From Diphasiastrum complanatum (Eukaryota > Streptophyta > Lycopodiopsida > Lycopodiales > Lycopodiaceae), in contig CM055101.1 of NCBI GenBank assembly GCA_029204225.1, forward strand, positions 28,943,475-29,007,474: a stretch of DNA of 64,000 nt, given 5' to 3'. The stretch's first letter is position 1. Each line of letters starts with the position of its first letter. The notes under the pieces were generated by a model, which worked only from the letters and a program-made list of their open reading frames with translations, was not told where the DNA came from and did not search any database. The translations under genes were made by a program, and so were the position numbers. This document shows positions 1-11,232 of the stretch, piece by piece.

Positions 1-819
1 ATCTAGTATAAACTTGAGACTGAAAAAATGGCTAAAGAATTAGGATTAGAAGATCAAATCCAGCCCACTGTCCATCATGAAATACATCTAGCAGATGCAT
101 CTCATTGTATACCAGGGGCTCAATGGGCCATCTCTAAGCACATAAATGGATTTAGATCACCTTTAAATCAGTACTAATTATGTACAAGAGTATGTGACAT
201 TTGGCCATCCATAATGGTGCCACTTGGCAATAAACTACTAGCTAGTTTTTAACTATTTTCACACTCCTCCTTAAAAGTTAGCTAGTTGATGACATGGATG
301 ATCTACTCCCATCAAGTATTGATCTAAACTTCAAGAGTGAAGCCTTTTTTGTTGTGCAGGTTTCATGATCATACAGACATCATCAATGAGCTAAATGAGA
401 TTCCCATAGAGAGTGATATCCTAGAAGGATTTGTCACCACCTCCAATAGGTTCCCTTAAATCGTGCTTCAGAAATATGCAAAAATACTTGAATAGATCCA
501 TCTCAAAAACCTATTAGTATTGAAGTAGCATGTTGAGATATATTCAGTGTAGCATCAAATGTGAAGCTTAAGCTACTTCTATGTCCAAATATTGAATGTT
601 AGGAACATTATTGGCTCTCAACCCAACTCACAACTAAAAAACCTTGCATTTCTCTACAAATTAAGAACAAAAGCAACTAATTACTACCATAATACTAAAA
701 GTGCTAAAAGTAATGAAATTCATTACAGAAATAATCCTACGATGTAGTTTACCCATTCTCTTGTGGCTTGAGCGATTGCTGGCCACAACAGCCATCCTCT
801 CAAACGATTGGAATGAATT
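1..819. other. unassigned DNA, no gene seen
   Basis: No recognisable gene is seen here. An ATG-initiated run of about 50 codons at 28-177 matches no family I recognise and has no support. The stretch is AT-rich with scattered short ORFs typical of decayed repeats. Confidence 0.5.
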
Positions 820-1085
820 GATCGCATAAAGCAATCGTAGCAGAAAGCAAGATAGGAGATGAACTTATAGCAGAAAGCAAGATTGCAAAATAAACTGATC
901 ATATCAGAAAGCAACGATATTTTTCACTAATAGCAGAAAGCAATCGTAGCAGAAAGCAAAATATCAGAAAGCAAGATGGCAGATGAACTGATAGCAGAAA
1001 GCAAGATAGCAATGTAAAATGATCGTAGCAAAAAGCAGCGATATGTTCACTGATAGCAAAAAGCAACGATAGCACTAAATTGATC
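820..1085. repeat. degenerate minisatellite, core AGCAGAAAGCAA
   Basis: The core AGCAGAAAGCAA, with variants such as ATCAGAAAGCAA and AGCAAAAAGCAA, recurs about ten times. It alternates with ATCGTAGC, GATGAACTGAT and CGATATTTTTCACTGAT segments, so a longer compound unit has decayed. The reverse strand shows short ORFs rich in F, C and L that follow the repeat and are not genes. Confidence 0.8.
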
Positions 1086-2135
1086 ATTTGGAGGGCAAAG
1101 CATTTATTATCCAAATTCAAATTAGATAAAGTAGGACCATGATTAGTAGGCCCATGTGATTAGTATGCCGATGATTGTCAAGGACGCCTTCATTGCATTA
1201 ACTCGTGGGACCTATCACTTGCTCCAAAAAATGAGAAATACCATAAGTATTGTATTAGAAATATAAATTATGAGTAATAAAATCCACAAAGATTGACATA
1301 TACTACCAAAAGGTACTATGGAAAATGGGTTCTTTTTTTGTACCACCAAAACATGCTTTTAGCCTTCAGTCTTACGATTTGATGTACTGGATGGTTGTTT
1401 ATTGTATGGAATCTAATTAAGCAATGTTATTTTCTTGTGTATAAATTTTGGTGTGTTGTGAATTTTTGGATTCTGTAATGATGATGCATTGCCAGATTAC
1501 TATTTTGTACTGTAGTAAGGGAGATGTGAAATGCGAATACATTAGTTAGTTTCATTACATTCTGTGAATGGTTAAAGTCAGATTCTAATATATTGGCTTG
1601 GATTACCATGGTTTTGTAACTTTTTCTTATGAGTGATCTGTTGGGCATGTCACTAGTTTAGCCGTAGTTAGTGGTAGGTGGTTAGGTGACCAAACTACCC
1701 CCTAACAGGATGGTTTGGCTCCATAGGTATTCTTTTGGTTGCATGTGACAAGATCTTGATAGATCTTCACTTGGCGATCGTTATACAACGTGTGGATAAT
1801 CCACATGCATGGATAAACTACTTGAATGTCCCATAGACCAGAAAATTGGCCCGGTTCAACGAAGTAGTTGGCATAACTATTTTTGCGTAGATTATCCACA
1901 TGAATAAACGTGACGCCACCAAAATTCCCTCCCAAATAGTTGCCAAAACTTTCAAATTTGGATTCGTGTGGATAATCTATGCAAAAACCTTCAACACCAT
2001 TGACCATATGCACCACGGAGTTGCCAAGTTGTTCCTAAAAATAATGTTTGCGTAGATAATCCACTAGTGGATGTTTTACATGAACAAAATCCTAAAAAAA
2101 TGACTAAGTGTTGCGGCTCGCGTGGATACGTTGCT
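1086..2135. other. unassigned DNA with an inverted GATAATCCAC motif
   Basis: No gene is recognised. TTGCGTAGATTATCCACATG at 1883-1902 is nearly the reverse complement of GTGTGGATAATCTATGCAAA at 1966-1985. Further GATAATCCAC copies lie near 1795 and 2056, so this may be the edge of a decayed inverted-repeat element. Confidence 0.4.
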
Positions 2136-2661
2136 ATAGCTGGCTTTAGATCTTAATCGGCTACTTTAGCTGATTTTGGTACTTAATTTTGTACTTTAGC
2201 TGTTGTTGATACTTAACTTGGTACTTTAGCTGTTGTTGATACTTAACTTGGTACTTTAGCTATTTTTGGTACTTAGTTTGGTACTTTTGATACTGTAGTA
2301 GAAATTAGTTGCTTTTGGTTTTTAATTTGGTACTTTAGCTGATTTTTGTACTTTGCTACTTTAGGCACTTAATTTCGTACTTTATCTAATTTTGGTATTT
2401 AAGTAGTACTTTAGTTATTTTAGGTACTTAATTTGGTAGTTCTTCTAGTAATTAGCTGCTTTTGGTACTTAATTTTGTACTTTGGCTGTATTTGGCTCTT
2501 AATTTGGTACTTTAGCTGATTTTGGTACTTAACTTGGTACTTTAGTTGCTTTTGGTACTTTAGCTATTTTTGGTACTTAAGTAGTACTTTGGTGCTTTTC
2601 GTACTTAGTTTGGTACTTCTGGTATTGTGGTAGTAATTAGCTGCTTTTGGACTTTAGTGAT
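2136..2661. repeat. tandem array built on GGTACTTTAGCT / GGTACTTAATTT
   Basis: About 520 bp is made of imperfect units of roughly 30 bp alternating TACTTTAGCTGNTTTTGG with TACTTAATTTGG. Copies around 2190-2260 are almost identical while the flanks are more divergent. The array stops exactly where the LTR-like sequence beginning TGTTAG starts. No coding sequence is seen. Confidence 0.85.
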
Positions 2662-3833
2662 TGTTAGCGGATTCCAAAGAATCCCCAGATGCCAAGCCAA
2701 GCTGAAGACATATAGTATCTCTCACCCATGACCGAGGAGGTCTCAGAAGGAGGTGAGCAGAAGAAGCTGAGAGCCAAGCATGAGAGCCGAGGATTACTAG
2801 CTAGGATTACAATTATTTTCTATGTGAGCCTACATGGTGTATCCCAGAGAAGGAACGACCATGTAGGGGCTAGTAATGTTCCTAGGGCAATGTAAATAAG
2901 TGTAATTTCCCTTAAATAATTTAGAGTGAGCCACCTTTTGATGGTGACCTCTAATGGAAGGGCTATTTCCACTTGTAGTTTCTAAATTAGTGGAAATACC
3001 ACTTAGACTCCACATGGGCAGCCCTCTTGCTTATTTAAGTGCCCCCCTCTCTTGTGAGGGAGCTTTTATTGTATTGTCATCTCTCTTGATTGAATAAAGA
3101 AGATCCTCCAAGAGTTCTTGGCAATTGAGAAGCTCCTTGTCCATGGTATCTTCTTAAATAAAATTCCTATGAACATGTTCTAATTTCTTGTTGTGAATGT
3201 GGATTAATTAGATTTCTTGCTTACTTTCTTGCAATGTGGAACGTAGATGTGGATTAATTTTCTTGTTTCTTGATTTTGTAGTTTCAGCATGCAGGTAAAC
3301 TATATAGGCTGAGATTGTGGATCTAATCTTGCATATTCACTAACAATCCTATCCTTGATTGTTCTTGGGTATTCCAAGCATCAAGAAATGGGTGTTTCTT
3401 GATTCTTGGGTTGCTAGAATGTTGTTAGGAAGTTAGCTTTCTTGATTCTTGTTTCTCATTGTGTAGCTTAATCCTGTTATTGTATTGTTCTCTGATTTCT
3501 TAGGATAGTTTGGTAGATAGATTTGTAAACTTGCTCTCTATCCCAAAATGTTAATCTGTGCTTGAGCAAGGATTGGTTACATGGCTTGTAAATGCATGTA
3601 GCTGAGTGAACGTAGCCGTTTCATCCCACTGATAGGCTGGGAATACACATTGCAAACTGAGAAACATTTCTGTCTGGAAACAGTTCTAAACAAGAGGACT
3701 TAACTGTAAAGAACTGGCTTCTGGAAATGGGCAGAAACACCCGGTTTCCAGAGCGATAACCACCTGAGACGTAACAAAGAAGAAGAAGAGAAGAGAAACC
3801 GTTTTTACAGATTCTGGCTGAAATCTATGAACA
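2662..3833 (+). repeat. probable 5' LTR of Ty3/gypsy element A
   Basis: The segment begins TGTTAG and ends with ACA two bases before a primer-binding-like TGGCGCC. It holds a TATTTAAG promoter-like box near 3033 and an AATAAAG signal near 3093, the layout of an LTR. A shorter alternative ends at CTAACA (3345), giving perfect TGTTAG/CTAACA ends, but no primer site follows it. No target duplication or second copy is present, so the boundaries are inferred. Confidence 0.45.
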
Positions 3834-3835
3834 TT

Positions 3836-3848
3836 TGGCGCCATTTCC
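3836..3848 (+). other. PBS-like site, tRNA-Asp type
   Basis: TGGCGCCATTTCC follows the probable LTR by two bases. Plant Athila/Tat-type elements are known to use a PBS starting TGGCGCC, complementary to the 3' end of tRNA-Asp. Only the first seven bases fit well, so the site is probably mutated. Confidence 0.45.
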
Positions 3849-3890
3849 ACAGCTACACAAACACTTATCAACGTCAAACCTTCTCAATCT

Positions 3891-4649
3891 GTGCTGCCAA
3901 ACCATCGCTCTGAAGTCTCCCAAACGCATCCTTATAGAGCTCATCACTTTGGTCTCGACCGACATACAGCTCCATTTTCGACCGAGGCTTCACGCTCCTT
4001 ACCTAGCCGAGCTCCACGACTCTCGTCTGGATCGGACCGAGCCTTCTTTCATTTACCTCAAGTCTTTGAGAACACATGCGATGTCTATGGCGAGACATCA
4101 CTAGAAGCCATGGTTCAACTCTTCTCGATGACCATGATCGATCGAGCATGAGAATGGTTTTTTAACCTTGATCGTGATGATAAATGAGACTGGTCACTCT
4201 TGAAGAAAGCCTTCATCAAATATTTTAAGCCATTTCGTTTGATCAAAAGTCCTTTTGTCGAGCTGAGTAACATCAAAATTACAAAAGATGAGAAAGTATG
4301 TGACTACATAGAAAGATTTAAAAGATTAAAAAGTCAGGTACAAGAACAACCAACCGAATCTATGCTCATCATTTGGTTCCTCGTTGGACTCCCACGATGG
4401 ATAAGACATGAACTTCGCTCCAATGATGAATACACATCATTGAAACAAGCCATGTCTAATGCCATTCGAGAAGAAGACGAGAGATCATATGTCGATGAGC
4501 CACGTGAACGAAGAGCATGTCGCGCTGTCCAAGAAGCTCGACCACATGAGAAAACACAAGAACATTATAGAAAACACAAATGGAGTCGCTTAACCAGCAA
4601 CCCTAGCAACAAATGGAGAAACTCACAAAAGAGTTTCAAAATACTCTGA
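3891..4649 (+). pseudogene. Ty3/gypsy gag (element A), broken
   Basis: One reading frame runs through a retrotransposon Gag core that would form the virus-like particle. It shows a WFFNLD segment, a KAFIKYFKPF segment, then VCDYIERFKRLKSQV, FLVGLPRWIRHEL and a run like SLKQAMSNAIREEDE, all in the usual gypsy Gag order. Two in-frame TGA stops at about 4149 and 4185 separate the start from the core. The second gypsy element at 8215-10376 has the same motifs, which confirms the reading. It is followed by decayed zinc knuckles. Confidence 0.85.
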
Positions 4650-4720
4650 AATCTATCCAGAGCTCAATGCCGGGTCAATTACCCACTGGCCAAATCCACC
4701 ATAGATGAGAGAATACATGG

Positions 4721-4841
4721 TGCCCTCACTGTCGAGGTGCACACACTGGCAATGAGTGCCCATCATACCAACCGGTCCCAGATACTTCCTTGATCAAATG
4801 TGGCATCTACGACTTTATGGGTCATACCTCACTCTATTGCT
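4721..4841 (+). pseudogene. gag zinc knuckles of element A
   Basis: In the gag reading frame a first knuckle reads CPHCRGAHTGNEC (CX2CX3HX4C). A second, CGIYDFMGHTSLYC, has lost its second cysteine to tyrosine. Such knuckles bind RNA during packaging. An in-frame stop follows at about 4890 and no clear protease motif is seen between here and the reverse transcriptase. Confidence 0.75.
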
Positions 4842-5311
4842 ATTATAACCCAAGGAACCAGCCTCACAACCAGTCAAGGGGACATTATCAACCTCCTCGA
4901 CAATAGTTTGTTTCACAAAACCAAAATCAGCACTATCCACCACGAAACAGCCAGGTCCATACCACTTATGATGATTGACCCTATTCCTATAGCTTGGTGC
5001 CCAGGAGAACCTAGCGTCTCTACCGCCCATGTTTTGGAAGAAGGTATTCTTTCCATGGATGATGTTGAAATGACGGATGAACATGTACTCCTTTATCTAG
5101 ATGCCCAACATTATCCGCCAAAATCAATTCCTCAGGAGATTAAGTCACCAGGGCCGTTGGCTCACGTCCAACTGACATCCAAAGTACCCAACACACAAAC
5201 ATATAGGACCAAGCCCAAAGTATACACATGGGACGTGTATCCTTGAGGGACCCGCTAAAATAATTCCGTTAAACCTTAAAGATCCTGACGAGGAGATGAA
5301 TTGAATAGTTC

Positions 5312-6330
5312 ATGTTGGTCCACACCTTTCGTCAGCACAACTTTCTGATCTGGAAATTTTTACTTTGCAAATACAGGGATGTATTTGCATGGAACTATAC
5401 AGAAATGAAAGGAATTTTGCCTGAAGTAGCAGTCCATATGATTCCTTTAGAAGACAACGCTAAGCATGTTAGGACTAAACCTTACAGATGTAACCTTGTC
5501 TATCGCGAGAGAATCGATGAAGATATTAAAAAATTGTTGGATGTTGGCTTCATCTATGAAGTCCAACATACTGATTGGGTATCACCCATTGTGGTTGTAC
5601 CCAAGAAAAACAACAAACTTTGTATTTGTTTCGATCTGAAAAATCTTAATGCGGTTACGAAAAAAAACCATTTCCCCTTACCTTTGACGACCCAAATTCT
5701 TGAGGAAATGGTAGGAGCTGAAGCTTTCAGCTTCTTGGATGGATTCAGCGATTATTTCCTTGTTCAAATAGCTCGTGAGGATAAACACAAGATAGCCTTT
5801 GCAACAAAAAATGGGGTCTATGCTTATAATGTCATGCCTTTTGGCTTATGCAACGCCCCTTCAACGTTTCAGAGGGTCATGCAACTGGCCTTCCAAGACC
5901 TGTTACACCAAATCGTTGAGATTTATCTCGATGATTTGGGTGTATATTCTTCAGTCGACAAGCACCTCAAGGCTTTAGAAAAAATCTTCATTTGCTGCCG
6001 TAGGTTTGGAATTTCACTCAACCCTGACAAGTGTCAAATCTGGGTCACCCATGGAGTAGTCCTCGGACATATCATTTCAAATGATGGTATCTCTACCTAT
6101 CCTTCAAAGATCAAGGTAATAGTTGAAATGCCCTTACCTGCAATAGTGAAGGAAGTTTACGTCTTCCTCAGTCACACTAATAATTATCGCATCTTTACAA
6201 TCGATTATGCCGACAAGGCACGACTCATTTATTTAGTTGTGGTAGATCCTCGATGGACCGAAGAACGCATTAAAGCCTTCGAGGAGTTAAAAATGCCCTT
6301 ATCACGGCACCCATACTCCGTTCGCCAGAC
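5312..6330 (+). pseudogene. Ty3/gypsy reverse transcriptase (element A)
   Basis: The frame gives a gypsy-type reverse transcriptase. Landmarks are the entry region ERIDEDIKKLLDVGFI, SPIVVVPKKNN, CFDLKNLNAVT, FSFLDGFSDYF, MPFGLCNAPSTFQRVM and the catalytic YLDDLGVY. The domain order and spacing are normal. The frame is lost at a run of A near 6290, where FEELK should continue into the RNase H connection, so pol is frameshifted. The start given is the first ATG; the true polyprotein would have begun upstream. Confidence 0.9.
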
Positions 6331-6336
6331 TACACA

Positions 6337-6720
6337 AAAGAGTTCCATGTGCATACTGACGCCAGTAAGTATGCCATTGGAGGTCTTCTTGGACAACCGG
6401 ACGAGTATGGCAAAGATTTCCCAATACGTTTCTTGAGTAGGCAACTGGTGCATGCTGAAGTAAACTATACCACAACCGAGCGAGAAGCATTGGCAATGGT
6501 CTATGTTGTTCAACAACTAAGACATTATTTACTAGGCCAGAGCTTTGCCTTCTACACTGACCATCAAGCCCTGTTATAAATTGTTAATAAATCCTGTAAA
6601 ACTGGACGTATAGCTCGATGGCTGCTGATTTTAAAGGAATTTAATTTTCGTGTAGTCGTTCGGAAAGGAACCCAACATTTCATGGCGGATCACCTTTCCC
6701 GGCTCCCTAATGCTGAAAAA
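6337..6720 (+). pseudogene. gypsy RNase H (element A), shifted frame
   Basis: In a different frame from the reverse transcriptase, HTDASKYAIGG, RFLSRQL, TTEREALAMVY and FYTDHQALL mark a gypsy RNase H, which removes the RNA strand during reverse transcription. An in-frame TAA at about 6577 interrupts it just after DHQALL. The downstream tether MADHLSRLPN is still readable near 6680-6717. Confidence 0.88.
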
Positions 6721-6859
6721 GCAACTGCACCAGTCAATGATGATCTTCCTGATGCATGTCTTTTTTAGATTGATGCTACAACCTTATGGGCTAAGGAGAT
6801 CACTCAGTTCCTTACAACAAGCAGACTCAAAGAAGGTCTGAATACGGTTGCAAAACGAA

Positions 6860-7180
6860 AATTTTTACTTAAAGCAGCGCCCTTTCAACTAATAGCAGGA
6901 CAACTTTACAAAAGGGGCATTGACGGTATTATCCGACAATGCGCTTATGAATATGAGATAACGACCTATCATATCTCAGGCTCATGAGGGCATTGGCGGC
7001 GGTCACTTCTCTGCTGAAGCGACGGCTAAGATTATCCTTCGAGCAGGCTTGTGGTGGCCATCATTATATAAAGACACATTTATTGTCATTAAAACATGTG
7101 ATGTCTGTCAGTGAGCCAAGAAAAATACAAAAGCAGATTTCACACCTCTGACTTCTATAAAATCTCATCAGAATTTTATA
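6860..7180 (+). pseudogene. gypsy integrase N-terminal zinc domain, truncated
   Basis: Readable segments LIAGQLYKRG, then AHEGIGGGHFSAEATAKIILRAGLWWP and CDVCQ form the HHCC zinc-binding domain of a gypsy integrase. A TGA follows CDVCQ. The catalytic core (D,D35E) is entirely absent. Homology stops near 7180 and a repeat array follows, so the 3' half of element A has been deleted or replaced. Confidence 0.8.
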
Positions 7181-7189
7181 TCTCCAAAA

Positions 7190-7970
7190 CTAGTGTAAAT
7201 TAACTCTTGCATGACTGGCAACAGCTTCAGGGTACTGCTCTAGACCTGCATAGAAGCCTGCAAGAGTTAGTTCCAAGCAGATTGCAAAAATCAGAGAAAA
7301 ATCATAAAAAAAACTCAAAAAACCCTTGAAAAAATTCAAAAAAATTCAAATCTTCATAAGAACTCTCGCAGAGTCCTCTGAAGTTCCATCTCAGTGAGAC
7401 TAGGACACAAAGAAGCTCGCGAGAGTTAGTTTGATGTCTAAGTGCCTGTGCGAGAGTTCTCAGTGAAAAAAAACTGAGAAAGTACTAGTGAGCCCTCGCA
7501 GACAGCAAAATTTTTAGTTCTAGTGGTCAAGAACTCTCGCAGAGGATTTCGAAGTTCCATCTCAGTGAGACCAGGACACATAAGAGCTTGCGAGAGTTAG
7601 TTTAATTCTAGTGAGCAGAAAATTGGGTTTAAGTGCTAAAAAATCAGTAAAAAGTGAAGATCCAACAAATTCTTCCAGTAAGAACTCTCGCAGACCTTCT
7701 CAATCGATTCAAAATGTCAATTTACATTAGTGATGAAGCCTACGAGAGTTACTTTTGAGATTTGGTGAAAATCAAGCCAAAAAGGTGGTTTTGAACCCTC
7801 GCAGACAATGAAATTTTCACTTCTTGCAAGAGTTAATTCTTGCAGAGAATTCTATAGTGAGATCTAACCCAGATCCAGCTACTGTGAGCCTTGCGAGAGT
7901 TACTTCCCAAAGATTAGAGAGATATTAGGTTTTTTATCTACAAAAATAGCTAAAGAACCCTTGCACAACC
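7190..7970. repeat. array of AACTCTCGC and GCGAGAGTT motifs
   Basis: AACTCTCGC occurs at 7361, 7532 and 7683, and its reverse complement GCGAGAGTT at 7419, 7450, 7590 and 7893. Near-matches (CCCTCGCAGA, GCAAGAGTTA) lie between. Two larger units around 7361-7427 and 7532-7598 share AAGTTCCATCTCAGTGAGAC and GGACACA in the middle, so this is a decayed tandem repeat with opposed ends able to pair. No ORF of note is present. Confidence 0.8.
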
Positions 7971-8214
7971 AACCCTCGCACAAGAGAACCCTCATAGACC
8001 AGATCAGTGGAAAGATCTGCATCAGATCCAGCTACTGTCATAATCTCAGGTCAATCAGTGGAAGGAGTAAAAAGCTATCAAGGAAAAACCACCGTAAAAG
8101 GCCTAAAATTCACTTTCGACCGATGAGATCGATCAGATCCTTGAGATCCAGACAACATCCTACTGTATAAGCAAGATCCAATCACTTTAAAACCCACCAT
8201 CGGATGAATCTGAG

Positions 8215-9300
8215 ATCGGGACGATCAATAACATGAAGAATAGCAAATCAAGCACCGCACCTTCCCAGATTAGCACTCGTGCAACAAGAGGCAGAACTGG
8301 AACCAGCACCAATGCATCCAATGGGCCAACCCGTACCTGTTGCTCCCTTGCAAGCAATCCGGAGAGCACCACGGATGAAAATACCAAAATACGACGGATC
8401 ATCAAATTCCATCTGATTCCTCCAGATCTACGAGCAAGCTTGTGAAATCTATGGCGAATGGACACCTGCGGAGAAGCTGATGTTGTTCCCCATGTCCTTA
8501 TTGGTAGTGGCTTAGGATTGGGTTTTCAACCTGTCAGAGGAAGAAAAATCTACCTGGGAAGCGGTTAAAGTGGCTCTCATTTACGCGCTTTAAACCAAGA
8601 AAGTTCCTCGAAGACCCGTTCCTCCTGCTGAGCAAAGTCAAGATGGGAAAACGAGAAAGGGTCAAGGACTATATTGAGTGGGTCAAACACTTACGATCCG
8701 AGTGCAGTGCAGCCCTAACTCCCAATCATGCGGTGATCATGTGGTTCCCAGCCGGACTACCATGAAGCATCAGAAGAGAACTGAAACGATGGGAGTAGTA
8801 CGCTACTCTGCAAGAAGCTATGGAAGATGCCATCAGGGAAGAGGATGAAGGATCTGATGACGAATATCCATCCACCCACACCCCTACTCCCTCGTTAGCA
8901 TCATCATCATCAACCGCATCTGCTCTATCCACAAAACTGTTGTTGGAGCAAATGACAAAATTACACAAACAGCAGATGGAACAACTTACGGCGCAGTTTG
9001 ACCAGAAACTGAAGGCCTTACATGGAGCTGTAGCAGTAATGCCACATCAACCGGAACCAAACCAGCTACAGTATCTAAGACGAGAAAATGTATGGTGTTC
9101 AGTGTGCACGCAAACCATACAGCGAACGAGTGTCCAGTCCTAAAGCAAAATCTGAGACTAAAACATAGATTTTGCCATCTATGCAATGCAACATCGCATG
9201 ATACGACATTTTGTCCGTTCAACCCCCGGATTGTTCAACAGAAGAGAAGTCCTTATCAGACTTCTTGTCCTTACCATCAAGGGGCACCCAATGGGCCACC
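8215..9300 (+). pseudogene. gypsy gag, element B, duplicate copy 1
   Basis: This is the first of two tandem gag blocks of about 1.09 kb. Readable Gag pieces in several frames include IKFHLIPPDL, LSEEEKSTWEAV, an ERVKDYIEWVKHLRSEC segment, AMEDAIREEDEGSDDEYPSTHT and knuckle CHLCNATSHDTTFC (CX2CX4HX4C). The frame is broken several times. The serine/threonine stretch followed by a short heptad-like MTKLHKQQMEQLTAQFDQKL may form a coiled coil. It is more decayed in its centre than copy 2. Confidence 0.85.
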
Positions 9301-9302
9301 AA

Positions 9303-10376
9303 GGTACAGGACAATCAATAGCACAAAGGATGGCAAATCAAGCACCACACCTTTCCAGATTAGCAGTTGTGCAACAAGAGGTAGAACCGAAACCAGCACC
9401 AATGGATCCAATGGGCCAACCTGTACCTGTCGCTCCCTTGCAAGCAGTCCGGAGAGCACCACAGATGGAAATACCAAAATACGACAGATCATCAGATCTC
9501 ATCCGATTCCTCCAGATCTACGAGCAAGTTTGTGAAATCTACGGCGAATGGACACTTGCAAAAAAGCTGTTGTTGTTTTCCATGTCCTTATTGGCAATGG
9601 CTCAGGATTGGTTTTTCAACCTGTCAGAGGAAAAAAAATCCACCTGGGAAGCGGTTAAAGCAGCTTTCATTACGCGCTTTAAACCAAGAAAGTTCCTGGA
9701 AGACTTATTTCTCCTGCTGAGTAGAGTCAATATGGGAAAATGAGAAAGGGTCAGAGACTATATTGAACGGTTCAAACATCTACGATCCAAGTGCAGTGCA
9801 GCCCTAACTCCAAATCATGTGGTTCCTAGCCGGACTACCACGAAGCATCAAAAGAGAACTGAAACGACGGGAGCAGTACACTACTCTGCAAGAAGCTATG
9901 GAAGATGCCATCAGGGAAGTGGACGAGGGATCTGATGACGAATATCCATCCACCCACACTTCGACTCCCTCGTTAGCATCGTCATCATCAAATGCATCTG
10001 CTCTATCCACAGAACTGTTGTTGGATCAAATGACAAAATTACACAAACCGCAGATGGAACAGCTTACGACGTAGTTTGACCAGAAACTGAAAGCCTTACA
10101 GGGAGCTGTAGCAGTAACGCCACATCAACCGGAACCAAACCAGCTATAGTATCCACGACGAGAGAATGTATGGTGTTCAGGGTGCACACAAAACCATACT
10201 TGAACGAGTGTCCAGTCCTAAAGCAAAATTTGAGACTGACACATAGATTTTGCCATCTGTGCAATGCAACTTCGCACGATATGGCATTTTGCCCGTATAA
10301 CCCTCACATTGTTCAACAGAAGAAAAGTCCTTATCAAACTTCTTATCCATATCATCAAGGGGCACCAAACGCAGCA
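9303..10376 (+). pseudogene. gypsy gag, element B, duplicate copy 2
   Basis: This copy aligns with 8215-9300 at an offset of about 1,080-1,090 bases. It keeps a longer open frame at 9186-9743 with YDRSSDLIRFLQIYEQVCEIYGEW, AQDWFFNLSEEKKSTWEAV and ITRFKPRKFLEDLF. A TGA follows MGK where ERVRDYIERFKHL should continue. A further frame (9817-10074) has FLAGLPRSIKREL and the acidic linker, and 10170 onward holds the CX2CX4HX4C knuckle CHLCNATSHDMAFC. Point breaks make it a pseudogene. Confidence 0.88.
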
Positions 10377-10850
10377 CTGAGGCATGGCGCACCGAATCAA
10401 CAACAACGTATGGCCTTACCTACACCACCAGGGCCAGCCAATCAACAAGTGGCCCATGTAAACCTAACAGCAGCGGAACCAGAGATGCAAGTACCACCTC
10501 AACCTGAGCAGCAGCAATGGTACGGACCAAATGAACCATTTATGGATCCTACCATAATTGAATATTTGCGGCCTACGCAGCTCAAACTCAGCGTCAAGGC
10601 GGGAGGAACTACGACTGCTACGAATGTGGCAAAGGACACAGAATTGTGGAATGTCCCTACAAGGGACAATATACATCCTTCTGCCGAGAATGCAGTTATG
10701 GACATTGTTTCAAGAATTGTCCATTGAGACTTGGAACCACTGCACCTCTCAACTTCATTGCGATACAACAACCAGCAGTTCCAGCAGGGATGCCATCAGA
10801 AAGACAACAATTCCACGCTCCTATGTTAGCCGTCACGTGAGCACAGAAGA
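10377..10850 (+). pseudogene. gag C-terminal part with two zinc knuckles (element B)
   Basis: The unduplicated continuation is proline/glutamine rich. In the frame at about 10600-10840 it then gives CYECGKGHRIVEC (CX2CX3HX4C) and CRECSYGHCFKNC, two nucleic-acid-binding knuckles. The knuckles are in a different frame from the preceding Q/P-rich part, so at least one frameshift lies near 10590. The 10851-11232 stretch downstream is a decayed gag-protease linker. Confidence 0.75.
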
Positions 10851-11232
10851 GGAAGGAAGTGGCTCCCTCACCACCACCCTCGGTCATTGACGACCAACCC
10901 TCAACTTCAGTGCCATATCCGAATGTGAGGGAAGAAAGAAGATTGTACTAGAAAATACGACATTGGGTACACAGGGCACAAGCGAAGGAAAAAGAGCAGG
11001 AAGGGGACAATCTCACGGAACCTTCAGTTGGCAACGGACGGGAACCGCAAGCAGGCTCACCATTGTGTACTAATCAAAATAATCGGTTGCACCAATATGA
11101 ACCACCTTTTCACATGGTGGAGCCCAAGGAACCACGCACTGAAAGGCTCACACTTTTACTGGCAAGCCGTGTTAATTTACCACTCGGAAAACTACTGCGG
11201 ATTGCACTACAAGCAAAAAGCCTTCTAGCTGA

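Noticed and set aside
1702-2016. 104-codon minus-strand ORF
   Set aside because: It runs through the inverted-repeat motifs, matches no family I know and has no supporting context.
2662-3345. Solo LTR with TGTTAG...CTAACA ends
   Set aside because: The ends are attractive but the flanks (GTGAT and ATCCT) are not a duplication, and a primer-site-like sequence at 3836 fits better with an LTR ending at 3833. The boundary is left open.
7190-7970. CRISPR-like array
   Set aside because: Motifs occur in both orientations with irregular spacing and the context is a plant retrotransposon; there are no regular repeats and spacers.
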